DNA of 64,000 nt from Haemonchus contortus. Its lineage: Eukaryota > Nematoda > Chromadorea > Rhabditida > Trichostrongylidae. The notes under the pieces were generated by a model. The model was not told the DNA's origin. It ran no database searches and worked only from the letters and a program-made list of their open reading frames with translations. Location: positions 12,161,940 to 12,225,939 of the forward strand of contig LS997563.1 of the NCBI GenBank assembly GCA_000469685.2. The letters run 5' to 3'. The stretch's first letter is position 1; the number at the start of each line of letters is the position of its first letter. The position numbers were made by a program, and so were the translations under genes. Below, piece by piece: positions 46,005 through 57,149 of this stretch.

Positions 46005-46855
46005 AGATAACCGTCTTGGAATTCAAGGATTCTTCGAGGTAGCGATATTATAGGGTTGTACGAAATTGCAGTCACGAAAACGGCATTAAAAGGGTATTTG
46101 AATTAGGTTTATCACTGCAATGCAAATAAGCTAATGATCTGTATCACCCGCTATCCATGCGAGTCGGCTTTGACCTGTTTGTACCATGGATTAGATACGC
46201 TCTCTTGGGGTAAGCATATATAAAATTTCGCTCGCAATACTTCTGCAGTGAGAGAGGGGTAGTAAAGGTACTGGAAAAAGGGTCTTTGGTTTATGTGTTC
46301 TCCGGAAACTCGAATCGCTGCAAGCTCAACAAAGGAATCGTACCGTTTTCAGAGCCTCCGTTGACAATCGCATCCACGAATAACGGTCTATGAGAGCAAC
46401 CTATAGGCACAGGGTAAGAAGGGATTACTGGGTGGAAAATTTCCATAACTTGTCAAACGCTGTTACACTCTCCAAAGTAACTCATATTTCCGAAAAACTC
46501 TTCATCTGTGATGGCCCTGGAACTACGGGAACGAGATTGACTGCATCACTTCTACTCAAGCTTTTGCCCGAAAAAGCTGGGCCCTGTGGGGTGACCCTTC
46601 TTCACCCTACTTATCCTTTAGTCTTCTTCCTTGGATAGAACGGCAAGTCTCATCCTAAGTAAATGATGATATTGAAATCATACGGGAGAAGGGTGCGGTA
46701 CCATAAGGTTCTGCTAAGTACTAGATCCTTGGAAGCCACATTTATTGACTATGAAAAAAATTGGTATAGCAGTCTCAGAACGTTTTAAGATGGTGGTTTC
46801 GTTCATATTAGAAGCAAATTCTTCGTGACGTTACTGTGATGGATGCAGCTACGTG
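46005..46855. other. Flank between G6 and G7, no gene
   Basis: The first part resembles the region upstream of G2 exon 1. The part from 46390 matches the 3' flank of G5 (30480-30990). It holds a possible AATAAA on the minus strand near 46739, about 120 bp after the G7 stop. The 82-codon plus open frame is not supported by the paralogous flank. Confidence 0.5.
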
Positions 46856-49054
46856 GCTTATCGCCGATGACCCCACATTTCAGTGTAGGTACGAAAATAG
46901 ATATCGTTTTCAGTCTCGCATTGTTTCTTCATCATTGTATCCATTTTATCAGTTTTCAGTCGTCGTGATAATCGAATTATAAACCATAATAGAATTGGTG
47001 ATACAATTGTGTAGAGAGGGAATAGCTAAAAATGTTCAATTAACTTTTTAACGTTATCATTCCTCTCATTATTTATTTTGAATCATTCAAAGCCAGAAGA
47101 ACACACATTATGAAATTTTCGAAGCCAGAAGAACATCATGCACTAGCTAAGGATGTTTTTGACATACATTCGGAACTTATAAGTCATCACTTTGTTGGAG
47201 TGATCATTTTCTTGTTGGAAGATAAACTTTGAATCGCGTGTTCGGAGGACGAGTGTCATAGACTGACATTGAACACATTCCTGATTGTATAGAACAAGAG
47301 TTTAAATGAAACTGAGCCGGAACGATAGCTTGATTAGTACAACCAGTGCTAAAAAAATCGGCTTGACTGAAGTTTCTGCAAACCCACATTTTTTGCGGAG
47401 CTAGGAAGAATGAAATTGCCAAATGCAGGTGAACGACTTCAACGCCTACAGGACCTTTGAAACTAATTTGGTGTCCACGGAGGGTGATTTGTGGAATCAG
47501 GTTACGCCAACGATGATGGATTTGACTGTTCTATATTCAAGACTCCTGGCGAAGGCTTCATCAGCCTTCATCAGTTTGAGTGTGTTGAAGGAGCTATCTT
47601 GTTAGATTGTCCAATTCGATCGAGAGCTACATTGAAACTAAATCGGAAAAGCTCCAACGTGTACACGGGTGTCTGAGAGCCTTTCATCCTTTACTCTAAG
47701 ACTCTGGTCATACTTCATGTGTCCATTTGTGTCCATCCATACTTCAGCTTTACAAAGTAGTTAAAAAATGTAGTTAGGAGGCATCATTTTATCCATCGTT
47801 GAGGGCTGGCATGCAGAGAAGGGAAAGTGACCGATCACCTGTGCGTAGCAACGGTTCTAGGCAAAAGAGTATGGTTTCAAGCTAAGCCTCAAGAGGGAAG
47901 GAGCGCCGGGGTAGGGGTGAGATGATTATCTCGTGCGGAAAGCCAGCATAGGGTCGAGTTGAGCAGTCAAATGACTCAGTCGAAGTAGTGCTTGCAAATG
48001 CATCGGATAAACCTAATTTTTCTCGTCTTCTCACTGATTTAAAATTGATACATCTCAGTACCGACGGATACAACTCATAATTTGAAATTTCTTCTTTACG
48101 AAACATTTCTGTTGCTATTCCAGCTTTCGAACAATAAGAGCACGTTTTGTGTTGTTTTTATAGCCATTGAAAGAGAAACCCACGTTGGAAGAAGCCAAAA
48201 GAAGTCGAAAGGTGACAGGTGAGACGCGGTCCTTGAAACCCATTATCACATATCCACTAATTGTGGTAACACCGGACATAGTCGCTTGAAAAATAGCCAG
48301 TGGGAGAAGCAAGCGTAAAACGCTTTCGTTTTCACGAAGCTGATAAGATGTGTTAAGATCGAACCGGTATCTAAAATTGGATAAATCATTAACTGTGAAA
48401 CTAAAAAGAACACGTAGTCGGTAATGACTAATGACCTATGGTCAGGTTTCCTTTAAAAGAAGTCATGATATCATCACAGCCATTTAATGATAAGCATTGC
48501 TATAACTGTTGTTGGCACTTCTATCGGCTTGTTCTTCAGCAAATCTTATTTCTTTGAAAATTTTGTTTCCAAAAGAAAAGCAGAGTTTTAAGATTTTAGA
48601 TACAGGAAACGTCTTTCAGTGAGACGTAATGTAGTGAAAAGTAGACAGGTACCGTTTTTTCGCAAAGTAGTTGAATATGGAAAGAACCACTATGCCACAT
48701 AGAGTCAGAACTGAAATTCCGGAAGATACGAATATCAACGTAGTCATGTTTTTTGTAGTTTTTGCAGTTACAGGTGAGCAGTAAGCATAGCGCTGCGAAA
48801 AATCTTCCTCGCTGAATGTCCATGCACAAGATAGCACTGCGATGAGGACCTGAACATCATTAGGCCTGAAGAGCTTTCCATTTTATAAGATCGTGGCAAA
48901 TGATTGCAAATAACATTAAGTAGTCTTATTTAAGCGACTTCGGGAGGAAAACTCCTCCCTGCGGATCGTGATCAAAAGAACAAAGTTTTGTCAATGATAC
49001 ACTCTGAAAATTATAGGTGGTGTGCTACTTTATAGAAATCTGTTGAAAGACATT

Positions 49055-49270
49055 GGTCAATCCCGTCGGAGTGATGAAATCCATAAGCAGCCTATGCAGT
49101 GAATTATGGTGGACAGCCAACGTACAAGTTAGTGCATTTTCACCCTGTCAGGCGTATCTGGAATCAATTAGGCGACTCCGAAGGTCGCCAGAAGGCTTAG
49201 TCGGCTTAAACGAGTATCGGTTTGGGATCCGAACCTCTGTGACCATGCGTGCACATATTTCAATGGGCCA
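49055..49270 (-). repeat. SINE family R1, minus copy in G7 intron 4
   Basis: Diverged R1 body (atcccgtcggagtgatg, ggacagccaacgtacaag, caggcgtatctggaa, gcgactccg). The tRNA-like head is partly kept: minus strand gaggttcggatccc near 49225 as B box. Confidence 0.7.
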
Positions 49271-50357
49271 CTTTTCTCACCCGGGGAACGTAACGTGCGA
49301 TTCACGCGTGATCTCACCACTTTTTTTCTCGTAGGCCGCACGCGGCACACTGCGGAGTAGATTGCGTCACGATTTTGATGCAGTCGCTACCATGCTCTTC
49401 AGTTGAGATGGAGCAAACGAGATTTGCGTTAGTCTCTGCCTTTACCATGGAGTAGAACAAGTCTCTTCACCATTACAATGAAGTTCCCTCGAGATTAAAA
49501 ATTACTTCATAGGTCTTCTTGTCGAATAATCGAAATAAGATTAACTCTACTATGTTTCCATGCTAAGAAAGAAAATCTTACTGTGAACGTTAGTAGTTGA
49601 TTTCACTTGCCATTTACGGGTTTTCTATTTCTTCCAACATGATGGTAGGTATGATATAATAGCGCATCTCGTCTAAAGCATTGTGCCTCCACAAGCCCCG
49701 CCCTTCACGCGGAAAGACTTCATTATCTCTTGTATCGAATAATCCCATCCACCCCATGTTACTTTTGACGAAAAAAACAACACATAGAAGCGAGGAAAAA
49801 TACAACTAATCGTAGTTTTTAGAATTAATCTAGCCTCCGAGCACAAGCTATGTCATCAGTGATTACTACTTCATTTAAACATAGTAAACTTCTTCTGGCA
49901 CATGTTTGTCAAAGCGAAGGAGTGAGCTCGAGTTTTCAATGGAATTCTCGCCCAATGAAGTTCTGAATTCTCGTCGGCGTCGGAACCTACATTGAAGTGA
50001 GTTCCTTTTCCGAAAAAAAACCTGCAAATTTGATGCAACACAAACCACCAGTATGCTATCTGATTCGAGCACTAGCAACATAGTATGATATATGTATGTA
50101 AAAATGTCGAGCTTACTGAGGCAGTGGTTAGTGTGAGACCAATCTTGGGCCAAAATGAATCATATTTAGAGCGTTCCAAAAGTGCAATAGTGCGTTCGAT
50201 GATCGTTGATAACTGCAAATCTATGTTCTTGGTGTTAAGAGGAAACAATGGTAGCCTGGTAACAATGTACGAAAAACTATGGTGTTATGAACTCACCTCT
50301 AGGAGAACCATACAAAATGTGCATATGGTTGCTGGATATCTGATTGAAAAACATATA

Positions 50358-51933
50358 CAGTACCGTTCAAAAAGAAATCACCTTCAACCTTTTTTGCCAT
50401 AACTCATCTCAAACTCAATGTTTTTGACTGATTTTTTGGTATGTTGTCAACAGTAATGATATTCAATGTATCAACCACAGAACTCACGAAACCCCTTTTT
50501 ATTTCGTTTAAAAGGCCACTTTTCACATTTTTTCTGAACAGGACAAAATAACATCAGTTTCATTAATTTAATATAAATCACTTAACTTGAACGCTATCAT
50601 CATGAGATTAAAACCTAATTAACTACTAGTCTTATACTTTGTAGTGAAGCCGTTGGCGTCGATGACGGCTTGGTATCTGCGGGGCATTGGTTCGACCAAC
50701 TTGACGATCAGGCACTCATCGATTGCCTTCCATTCCTCTTCAAATAGGCCAAATTTCTGAGCAGCATTTTTGACTGTTTTATCGGCTATCCTTTTCTTGA
50801 GTTCTTACCACGAGGGTCCACTGATGTTCAGGTCAGGGGACTGGCTAGGTGAGTCAAGGCATCGAATTTCCCGATGAGTCAACCACTCGCGCGCCCCTTC
50901 TAGATCTGTGTCTGGGGTCGTTATCTCGCTGGAATTAAATTTTCTTCCGTGCACACAACGGGAGAAAGGTAGCGTGGATTTTTCCAAAATGTCCACGTAC
51001 ATCTGCTAGGCCGCAGTGGTGAGAATATGGTGCATGGACCCCATGCTTAGACTCGGATACCATCCCCAAACCAATACTGGCCGGCACCATACCTGACAGT
51101 TGTCAAATGGTACTTGGGGTCCGAACTTGTGTTTTAAAAGGTCGTCTACGGACGAAACTCGAGTGAACCAAGCAAAACAATCTTTGACTAGTCGCTCTAG
51201 ATGACTTCGCGTCATTGGTCGAAGATCCAGTGAAGGTGCTAACGCGCCCATTAAAGTCGAGCTCGTCTGTTTTTTCAGAGATCCAGATACTTTCTGACAA
51301 GACTTCCTCCATACATTCCAGCAACCCACAGGCGTCTGTTGATGGTACCTCTAGATGGTAGCGACGTCGCCGTCGTCGATATTTCGGCCATTATATCGGA
51401 AGATGCTCGTCTGGGATCTTGAGCCGATGCACAAATGATCTTCCTATCGTCCTCAGGAGCGGCAATCCGTAACCTTCCCGAGCTGGCTCGCTTGATTGGG
51501 AATATGAGAGACTCAATACCTTTGATAGCCTTCGTAATCGTAGACATTGGTACAGCAAACAGCCTTGGATGTTGAGCATGGGTCAGTTCCTGCTTACTGC
51601 CCCTGGCAATGGCGGAGAGCTGCTCCAGGCCCAGAAAGCGATAGCCAGAGTTTTGTCTCTCCACTGAGAGCGATTAGCTAACAGAATAGAAGGATCACAA
51701 ATATTTCTAGACTTGAAAAACACAATGAATCTTACCTAGACAGCATGCTCCTTTCGCATATTTTTGAAAAAAAATTCACCTACTTGGCCGGAAGTGAGCT
51801 ACCGCCAATTCTGCATAGCAGGAGAGTCGGTAATGTTTCATAAGTGTACTGTTAAAAAATCGGGTAAAACGATTGAGTTCAAGATGAGTTATGGCAGAAA
51901 AGGTTCAAGGTGATTTCTTTTTGAACGGTACTG
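50358..51933 (-). mobile_element. Tc1-type DNA transposon (1,576 bp) inserted in exon 3 of G7
   Basis: Terminal inverted repeats begin cagtaccgttcaaaaagaaa at both ends and extend at least about 70 bp with few mismatches. They are flanked by TA duplications (50356-50357, 51934-51935). The minus-strand transposase is split over frames. 51275-51664 has the paired HTH region (FLGLEQLSAIARG..., RASSGR, AGMYGGSLVRK). 51006-51329 has the first part of the DDE domain. 50805-51002 has YVDILEKSTLPF, then SPSQSPDLN near the third acidic position. Frameshifts make it non-autonomous, so it was probably mobilised by a transposase supplied in trans. Confidence 0.93.
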
Positions 51934-53257
51934 TAGACGATTGAAGAGGAATCTCACAGGGATCACTAATTGTGAGATATCGGAACAGATGCATTCCCTT
52001 GAAAATTTCGTAGCTTTTTGTGGTAGAGTATAAACAAACAAAATGAATTTTTAAACCAGCGTCTCTCTCAACTCATGGTTCAGATCTCCAGTGGTGATTA
52101 CCTTTTCAGCACAGTCGTTTCTGCGGAAAGATCCTGAACATTCTGATACAAGTCATGGTCATGTCTTGTGAAAGCTATGATATGCCACGACATGCTTGTG
52201 TGACTTCGAGTAAGAGTACTGAAGCTTTAAGAAAAAGGAGCTGGCCAAGTGTAATCGAACATGGTTTGTCATTGTTCGATTGCTCCTCTTTTCGATCTAT
52301 CTTCCTTAATTCGGCAGCGCTCCTTTTGAAGGCCTTGTTCACGACAACTTTTGGGTTGTCCGGTTTTCGACTCAATACAAAATGAGAGACTCTGGTTTGA
52401 AACAGTATTGGTTTTGCAAAACATGAAAGCTGAGGGAGGTTCCGGTGACGTACCTGCATTGTTGTAATGAAAATAGAATGTATAATGAATAAAACCAACA
52501 TAGCCGCAATCATTATCTGAAAAACGCGAAATACCGTTGGTTTTTCTACGGATGATGACTAAAACAGTTGCAGAGGACCTCCTCTAGGATAATTCAATCC
52601 TTAGGCCACACTCGTTAAAGTGGCATTTTTATCAAAGAAGGACCATGAACTAGAAACTAAGATGGACTTTCGAGCTGATTCTAATCTTCGTAGCAATTGG
52701 TAACGCCTATAGAAAAATTTTACGAAAATTCAATTCATTGTGGTGTGCCTCCTTAGGTCCTAATGTTACTCTCAAATCAAAAACTTTTATGCCCTTTGGC
52801 ACTGCAGTTTTCTCCATTCCAAAATTCCAATGACTTCTTGACCTTTTTTCTTCGACTATACCGGCAATATTTCAAAGTGACGATGTATACGAACCAGTCA
52901 ATAAATGCGGTCGCATTACTCACGCAATGCAACTGGCGAAATCGACTCCAAATTTTTTGATGCAATCATTACGTGATACTTCAACGAATTTCACTGCAGA
53001 AAACTCACGTCGACAATGTCGATGCTTCACGCAACACTATGAAGGCGAATGCAATCGGAACATTGCTTTCGATGATGTGTTCTCGATAAGAAGGGATCGC
53101 AACACATTCACAGGGTGATGCAAAATCACGGAAGCGGAGTGGGGAAAAGGTTCGAGAACAAGACAGAGATTAGGTAGTATTACTAACCTCTTCAGGAAAA
53201 CTGCACAAGGAAACTACTGTGCTTCTCCATCTACTTCGACATAGGCTCGAGAACCTT

Positions 53258-53350
53258 GTCGACTGTGGTGTAGTGGTTACCTCACCACCTCATTCCAGGG
53301 ACCTTCTGCAGGGCTGCGTTCAAGGATGTGAGGCCGCGACGAGGTTTTGC
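53258..53350 (+). repeat. tRNA-like insertion in G7 intron 1
   Basis: tggtgtagtggttacctcacc looks like a tRNA A box and D arm (Asp/Glu type), and gcgttcaagga about 50 bp on like a decayed B box. The flanks continue the match with G5 intron 1 (39925-40020), which lacks these roughly 90 bases. It is a tRNA pseudogene or SINE head; cloverleaf pairing is too poor for a functional tRNA. Confidence 0.5.
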
Positions 53351-54303
53351 CTAGTCTTCAAATCTGAGGATGTTCTATACGAGGTAAGATTTATTATCTT
53401 GTGAACTGGAAGGCCATCCGCCAAAAGGGATGTAACTCGGAAAATTCTGGTTGCGTAACAAATGGACAATCTTGTAGTCATGAGAAAAGGCCCCGTCTTT
53501 CTGGTATCAGCACATTTTGATGCGGAAGTAAGTCTGAGTCTAGTATAAGAGAAATTCTCTAGGAGTGTCCGCACAACAAATTGCTTTGAATTTCATGCCT
53601 TGAGGAGAATACGAGTGGCAATATAGCGTTGTAGCAGTTGTAACGCTGAAAATCAACAACGATTCAGCATTACCTTTAGGATATGCTGTTGTGTCGAGCA
53701 TTCATCTAGCACAGATACAAGCATTTTTCTGATTAAAAGGTCGTCTCCGCAGGTAGAAACTTATCAGCAATGACTAGGGTGCTTCTCTGCGCACAGTTAT
53801 AGAATTGCTGATGATGCCTAAGACATTTGAAGTTTTTTTTTGCTTTTTTACGCCTTTTACGGGTACAAGCTCCTTTTTGGAATGTTCAATCAATATCGCA
53901 TAATACGGCATAGCATCAATCAGATATCGTGACTTTTACACTTGCAGAAAAACCTTTTAAGACCATACAGCCAACTTATAGAATCTCTCTCGTCAATCTT
54001 TACAGATTTTCCTCCTGAATTTATTTCGGTGAGGCCACGGATACCATCACGAATATGAGCAGGCATTGTTCTCACACAGTATCAATTTCAGACCAATGGG
54101 TTATATTCTTTAGTATTGGAAAGTGTCCTCAGAAATCCTTAGGCCAGACCCACCTTGCAGTTGACATGAAAGTACAATCTACTGCATCGCTTCAGCACTA
54201 TCGAGGATATGACTAGGGAAACAATTCCTGCTGAAGCTTGTGTTCCAACCATTGCTCGGAAGCGTCCGTCTTTAGTGAGATCTTCTGTATCGGAACAGCT
54301 CAT

Positions 54304-54315
54304 TGAAATCTGGAA
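54304..54315 (-). promoter_or_regulatory. Probable spliced-leader acceptor of G7
   Basis: The minus strand reads tttccag|atttca before the ATG. It has the conserved six-base spacing and the best pyrimidine run of the set. Confidence 0.6.
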
Positions 54316-54444
54316 ATATTTGATAATGTTACTGGAATCTCAATACATGAAGATTATCATACAGTCATCACCACCGTCATTTAAAGGCACAGTTTATGAT
54401 AAAAATGTCCTGTGAGATATTCCCGCTAGGGTGAAACTGTGACA

Positions 54445-54895
54445 CCCTCGTATACCATATGTGGTGCTGTTAGGTCGGGAGACGGCCTAGATTAGGCGTT
54501 GTAAAGGCTGGGCATTGTCACGGTACCGAGTTGGCACTGTACAGACTGCACCACCCATGAGGGAACCCACATAGGAAGTTCTAATCTAACAACTTGTCAC
54601 GACCCACTGCGACAGTGGAAGGCAATTCCGGACAAATGCGGCTCGGTGTAGTCAGCTCTTTGCGCGATTGAGCTCCTGAAATCTCATCCGAATACCCATT
54701 CTATATCATCCCGTCATGGTAATCTCGTACAACCTCTGCTCTCGCTACTTTCAAGCCTTATGTTCTGCGGATTCAGCGGTTCTTCCACTTCCTTCACCAC
54801 CGATGCACTACTTCTAACCGATACTTCCGCTTTTCGACTTGGAATAGGTACCTCAGGATTACCGTGAACTTTAACCCACATTGATATCCTATAGG
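54445..54895. repeat. Dispersed repeat R2, longest copy
   Basis: Begins ccctcgtataccatatgtgg and ggcctagattaggcgttg, then shares the agctctttgcgcgattg, catggtaatctcgta, ccttcaccaccgatgcacta and ggattaccgtgaact words with 32930-33425. It lies between G7 exon 1 and its upstream block. Confidence 0.65.
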
Positions 54896-55029
54896 ACATG
54901 TATACCAAATTCACCTCCTTTCAGAAGAGGAAAAGCTATGCGAAAGTCAATGATTAATTAATCATGAATCGAAATCGTATCCATATAACCAACTTAGTAA
55001 TGCGAAAAATTTGCGAATTGGCAGGCACC

Positions 55030-55300
55030 AGATCATCATGAGAAGTTCTCCAATACATGCAGAGTTAACCAATCACCAAGACTGAGTATCTTATAAGACT
55101 TAGCGGAAGGAACAGGGATAAGGAAACACGTTCAGCAAGATTGGAACTTGCTAGACTGTAAAAAAAACGCAAAAAATGCAGCATCATTAACAATCATTCA
55201 TCTTGAAAAACGTCAGACCAAACGTCAGACTTCGGTAATTACCATAACACTGAAAACAACTTGTTTTTCAAGCTGTTTTGATACAAAAAATGGTAATAAG
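55030..55300. promoter_or_regulatory. Conserved upstream block of G7
   Basis: aaaaatgcagcatcattaac, attcat, aacgtcag, aattacc and gaaaacaacttgtttttca match the G5 block closely. It lies 0.7-1.0 kb from the start codon. The similarity to the G5 flank resumes after the transposon at 55390-56940. Confidence 0.5.
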
Positions 55301-55389
55301 CATCGATGCTATGAAGCTTTGAAGTGGGAGAATCTGGAGTTTGCTGAAATCGCACTGAAAATGCTTACTATTTTGATGCTTCACTAATA

Positions 55390-56940
55390 CAGTGTATTTC
55401 AAAAGTATGTGCACACCCAACATTTTGTTTTTTTGGGAATACTATTGCTTTCTGTAACCTATGACCTTCACCATTCAATTCCTTGTGTGCGATAACCTAC
55501 GAACACTTTCTCTGAAAAAACATTGTAGTTGCTAACATAATTTTTTATTAAAGAAAAATTACTCTTTTGTTTCAAAAGTATGTGCACACTTAGCAAAAAA
55601 ACAAAAATATAACCGAGATCAGGAATCAATAGGGTCACCTAATTTTCTGTAGAGGTTATCGACTACGAGGAATCGTTTGAGAATGGTCTCGTTACGGTAG
55701 GTTCTTTAGTTACCTTTAAAATGAAAAATCTCGAGTAAGCGCATACTTTTGGAAGGGCAACTGGGCCGCTTTGTCACATGCATCGCTAGATTTATTCAAG
55801 ACCCTGGCAGTTATCGCTCACAACCTTTTCCTGGCCGTCCACGTACTTTGATTGCTCAGGGCAACAGGAGAATAGCCCGTCTTGTGGCGAATACTTCTTC
55901 GTCTGTGAGTCAGATCCGAGCCCAGATGGGTTTATCAGTCTCGCGTACGACCGTTTCGCGCTCTATCCGCTCTGATGAGTATATCACACGAGAGACGATG
56001 AAAAGGGCTGCTCGTCTCAGTACTCGCCACAAGCTGACAAGGCTGGAGTTTGCTCGTAGAAACATGGCAACATCATGGAAAAAGGCACAATTGTTCGAGA
56101 ATTTTCAGGATTCTCCTACCTTTAGAATAAACAACGTGTTGTACCCATTTTGTTCTTAGGTGATCTTCTATGATGAAAAGAAGTTCAATGTAGATGGGCC
56201 GGATGGATTTCATCATTACTATGGGGACTTTCACCGGAAGCCACTTTTGTTTTCGAGAAGGAATTTCGGAGAAGGCTCTTTGATGGTCTGCGCGATCAAA
56301 CTCCTGCCTTGTCAGCTTGTGGCGACTACTGAGTCGAGTAGCATTCTTCATGGTCTCTCGTGTGATATACTCATCAGAGCGGATAGAGCGCCAAACGGTC
56401 GCACGCGAGACTGGTAAACCCATCTGAGGTCGGATCTGGCTCACAGACGAAGAAGTATTCGCCACAAGACGGGCTTTTCTCCTGTTGACTTGAGCAGTCA
56501 AAATACGTGGACGGCCAGGAAAAGGTTGTGGGCGATAGCTGCCAGGGTCTCGAGTGAATCTAGCAATGTATGAAAAAGAGCGGCCTAGTCGCCTTTCAAA
56601 AAGTATGTGCACACTCAAAATTTTTCATTTCAAAGGTAACTAAAGAACCTACCGTAACGAGACCATTCTCAAACGATTACTCGTAGGAGATAAACTGATA
56701 TTGATTCCTGATCTCGGTTATATTTTTGTTTTTTTGCTAAGTGTGCACATACTTTCGAAACAAAGGAGAAAATTTTCTTTAATAAAAAATTATGTTAGCA
56801 ACTACAATGTTTTCTCAGAGAAAGTGTTCGTAGGTTATCGCGCACAAGGAATTGAATGGTGAAGGTCACAGGTTACAGAAAGCAATGGTATTCCCAAAAA
56901 AGCAAAATGTTGGGTGTGCACATACTTTTGAAACACACTG
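55390..56940. mobile_element. Inverted-dimer (foldback) Tc1-type element, 1,551 bp
   Basis: Ends read cagtgtatttcaaaagtatg and its inverse, flanked by TA (55388-55389, 56941-56942). The two arms, about 650 bp each, are near-copies in opposite orientation. Each encodes the N-terminal HTH half of a Tc1-like transposase: plus-strand frame 55749-56159, with DPGSYRSQPFPGRPRTL and ANTSSSVSQIRAQMGLSVSR; minus-strand frame 56073-56618, with DPGSYRPQPFPGRPRIL and ANTSSSVSQIRPQMGLPVSR. Between them only the plus arm continues into the catalytic start (FYDEKKFNVDGPDGFHHYY, 56163-56220), breaking off near 56296. No second or third catalytic residue remains. The tcaaaagtatgtgcacac motif is repeated inside each arm. 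Confidence 0.9.
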
Positions 56941-57149
56941 TAGAAGCAACACAATACATAGTAAACCATCGAAAAAAAGGGATTTCAAATTTTTGCCTGT
57001 TTCTGTACAATGACTTTTGAGCTTGTGTGGCTTACATGACACCATCGTTTTCAGAGGGAAACCCTTCCCCACTTATGACTAAATTCTAAAAAGTAATCAA
57101 ATTTTAATTTGAAATTTTTTTTTCGAAACACGTTATGCCATGTAGAGCC

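Larger units (their letters stand above)
46858..54303 (-). pseudogene. G7: Srab-like receptor with all 7 exons open but exon 3 split by a Tc1 element
   Basis: The minus-strand exons are 54154-54303, 52454-52516, 50297-51997 (interrupted), 50117-50212, 48653-48849, 48184-48370 and 46858-47025. Every exon is free of stops and has usable GT/AG sites; landmarks include MSCSDTEDLTKD, IMIAAMLVLFIIHSIFI, IIERTIALLERSKY, QRYAYCSP, YQLRENESVLRLLLPL and EMWGHRR. Exon 3 is 61 nt (50297-50357) plus 62 nt (51936-51997), adding to exactly the family's 123 nt once the transposon and one TA copy are set aside. The insertion is the only lesion I can find, so inactivation appears recent. Exon 4 has some unusual substitutions (LER for WKR, W for G). 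The allele could be polymorphic. Confidence 0.88.
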
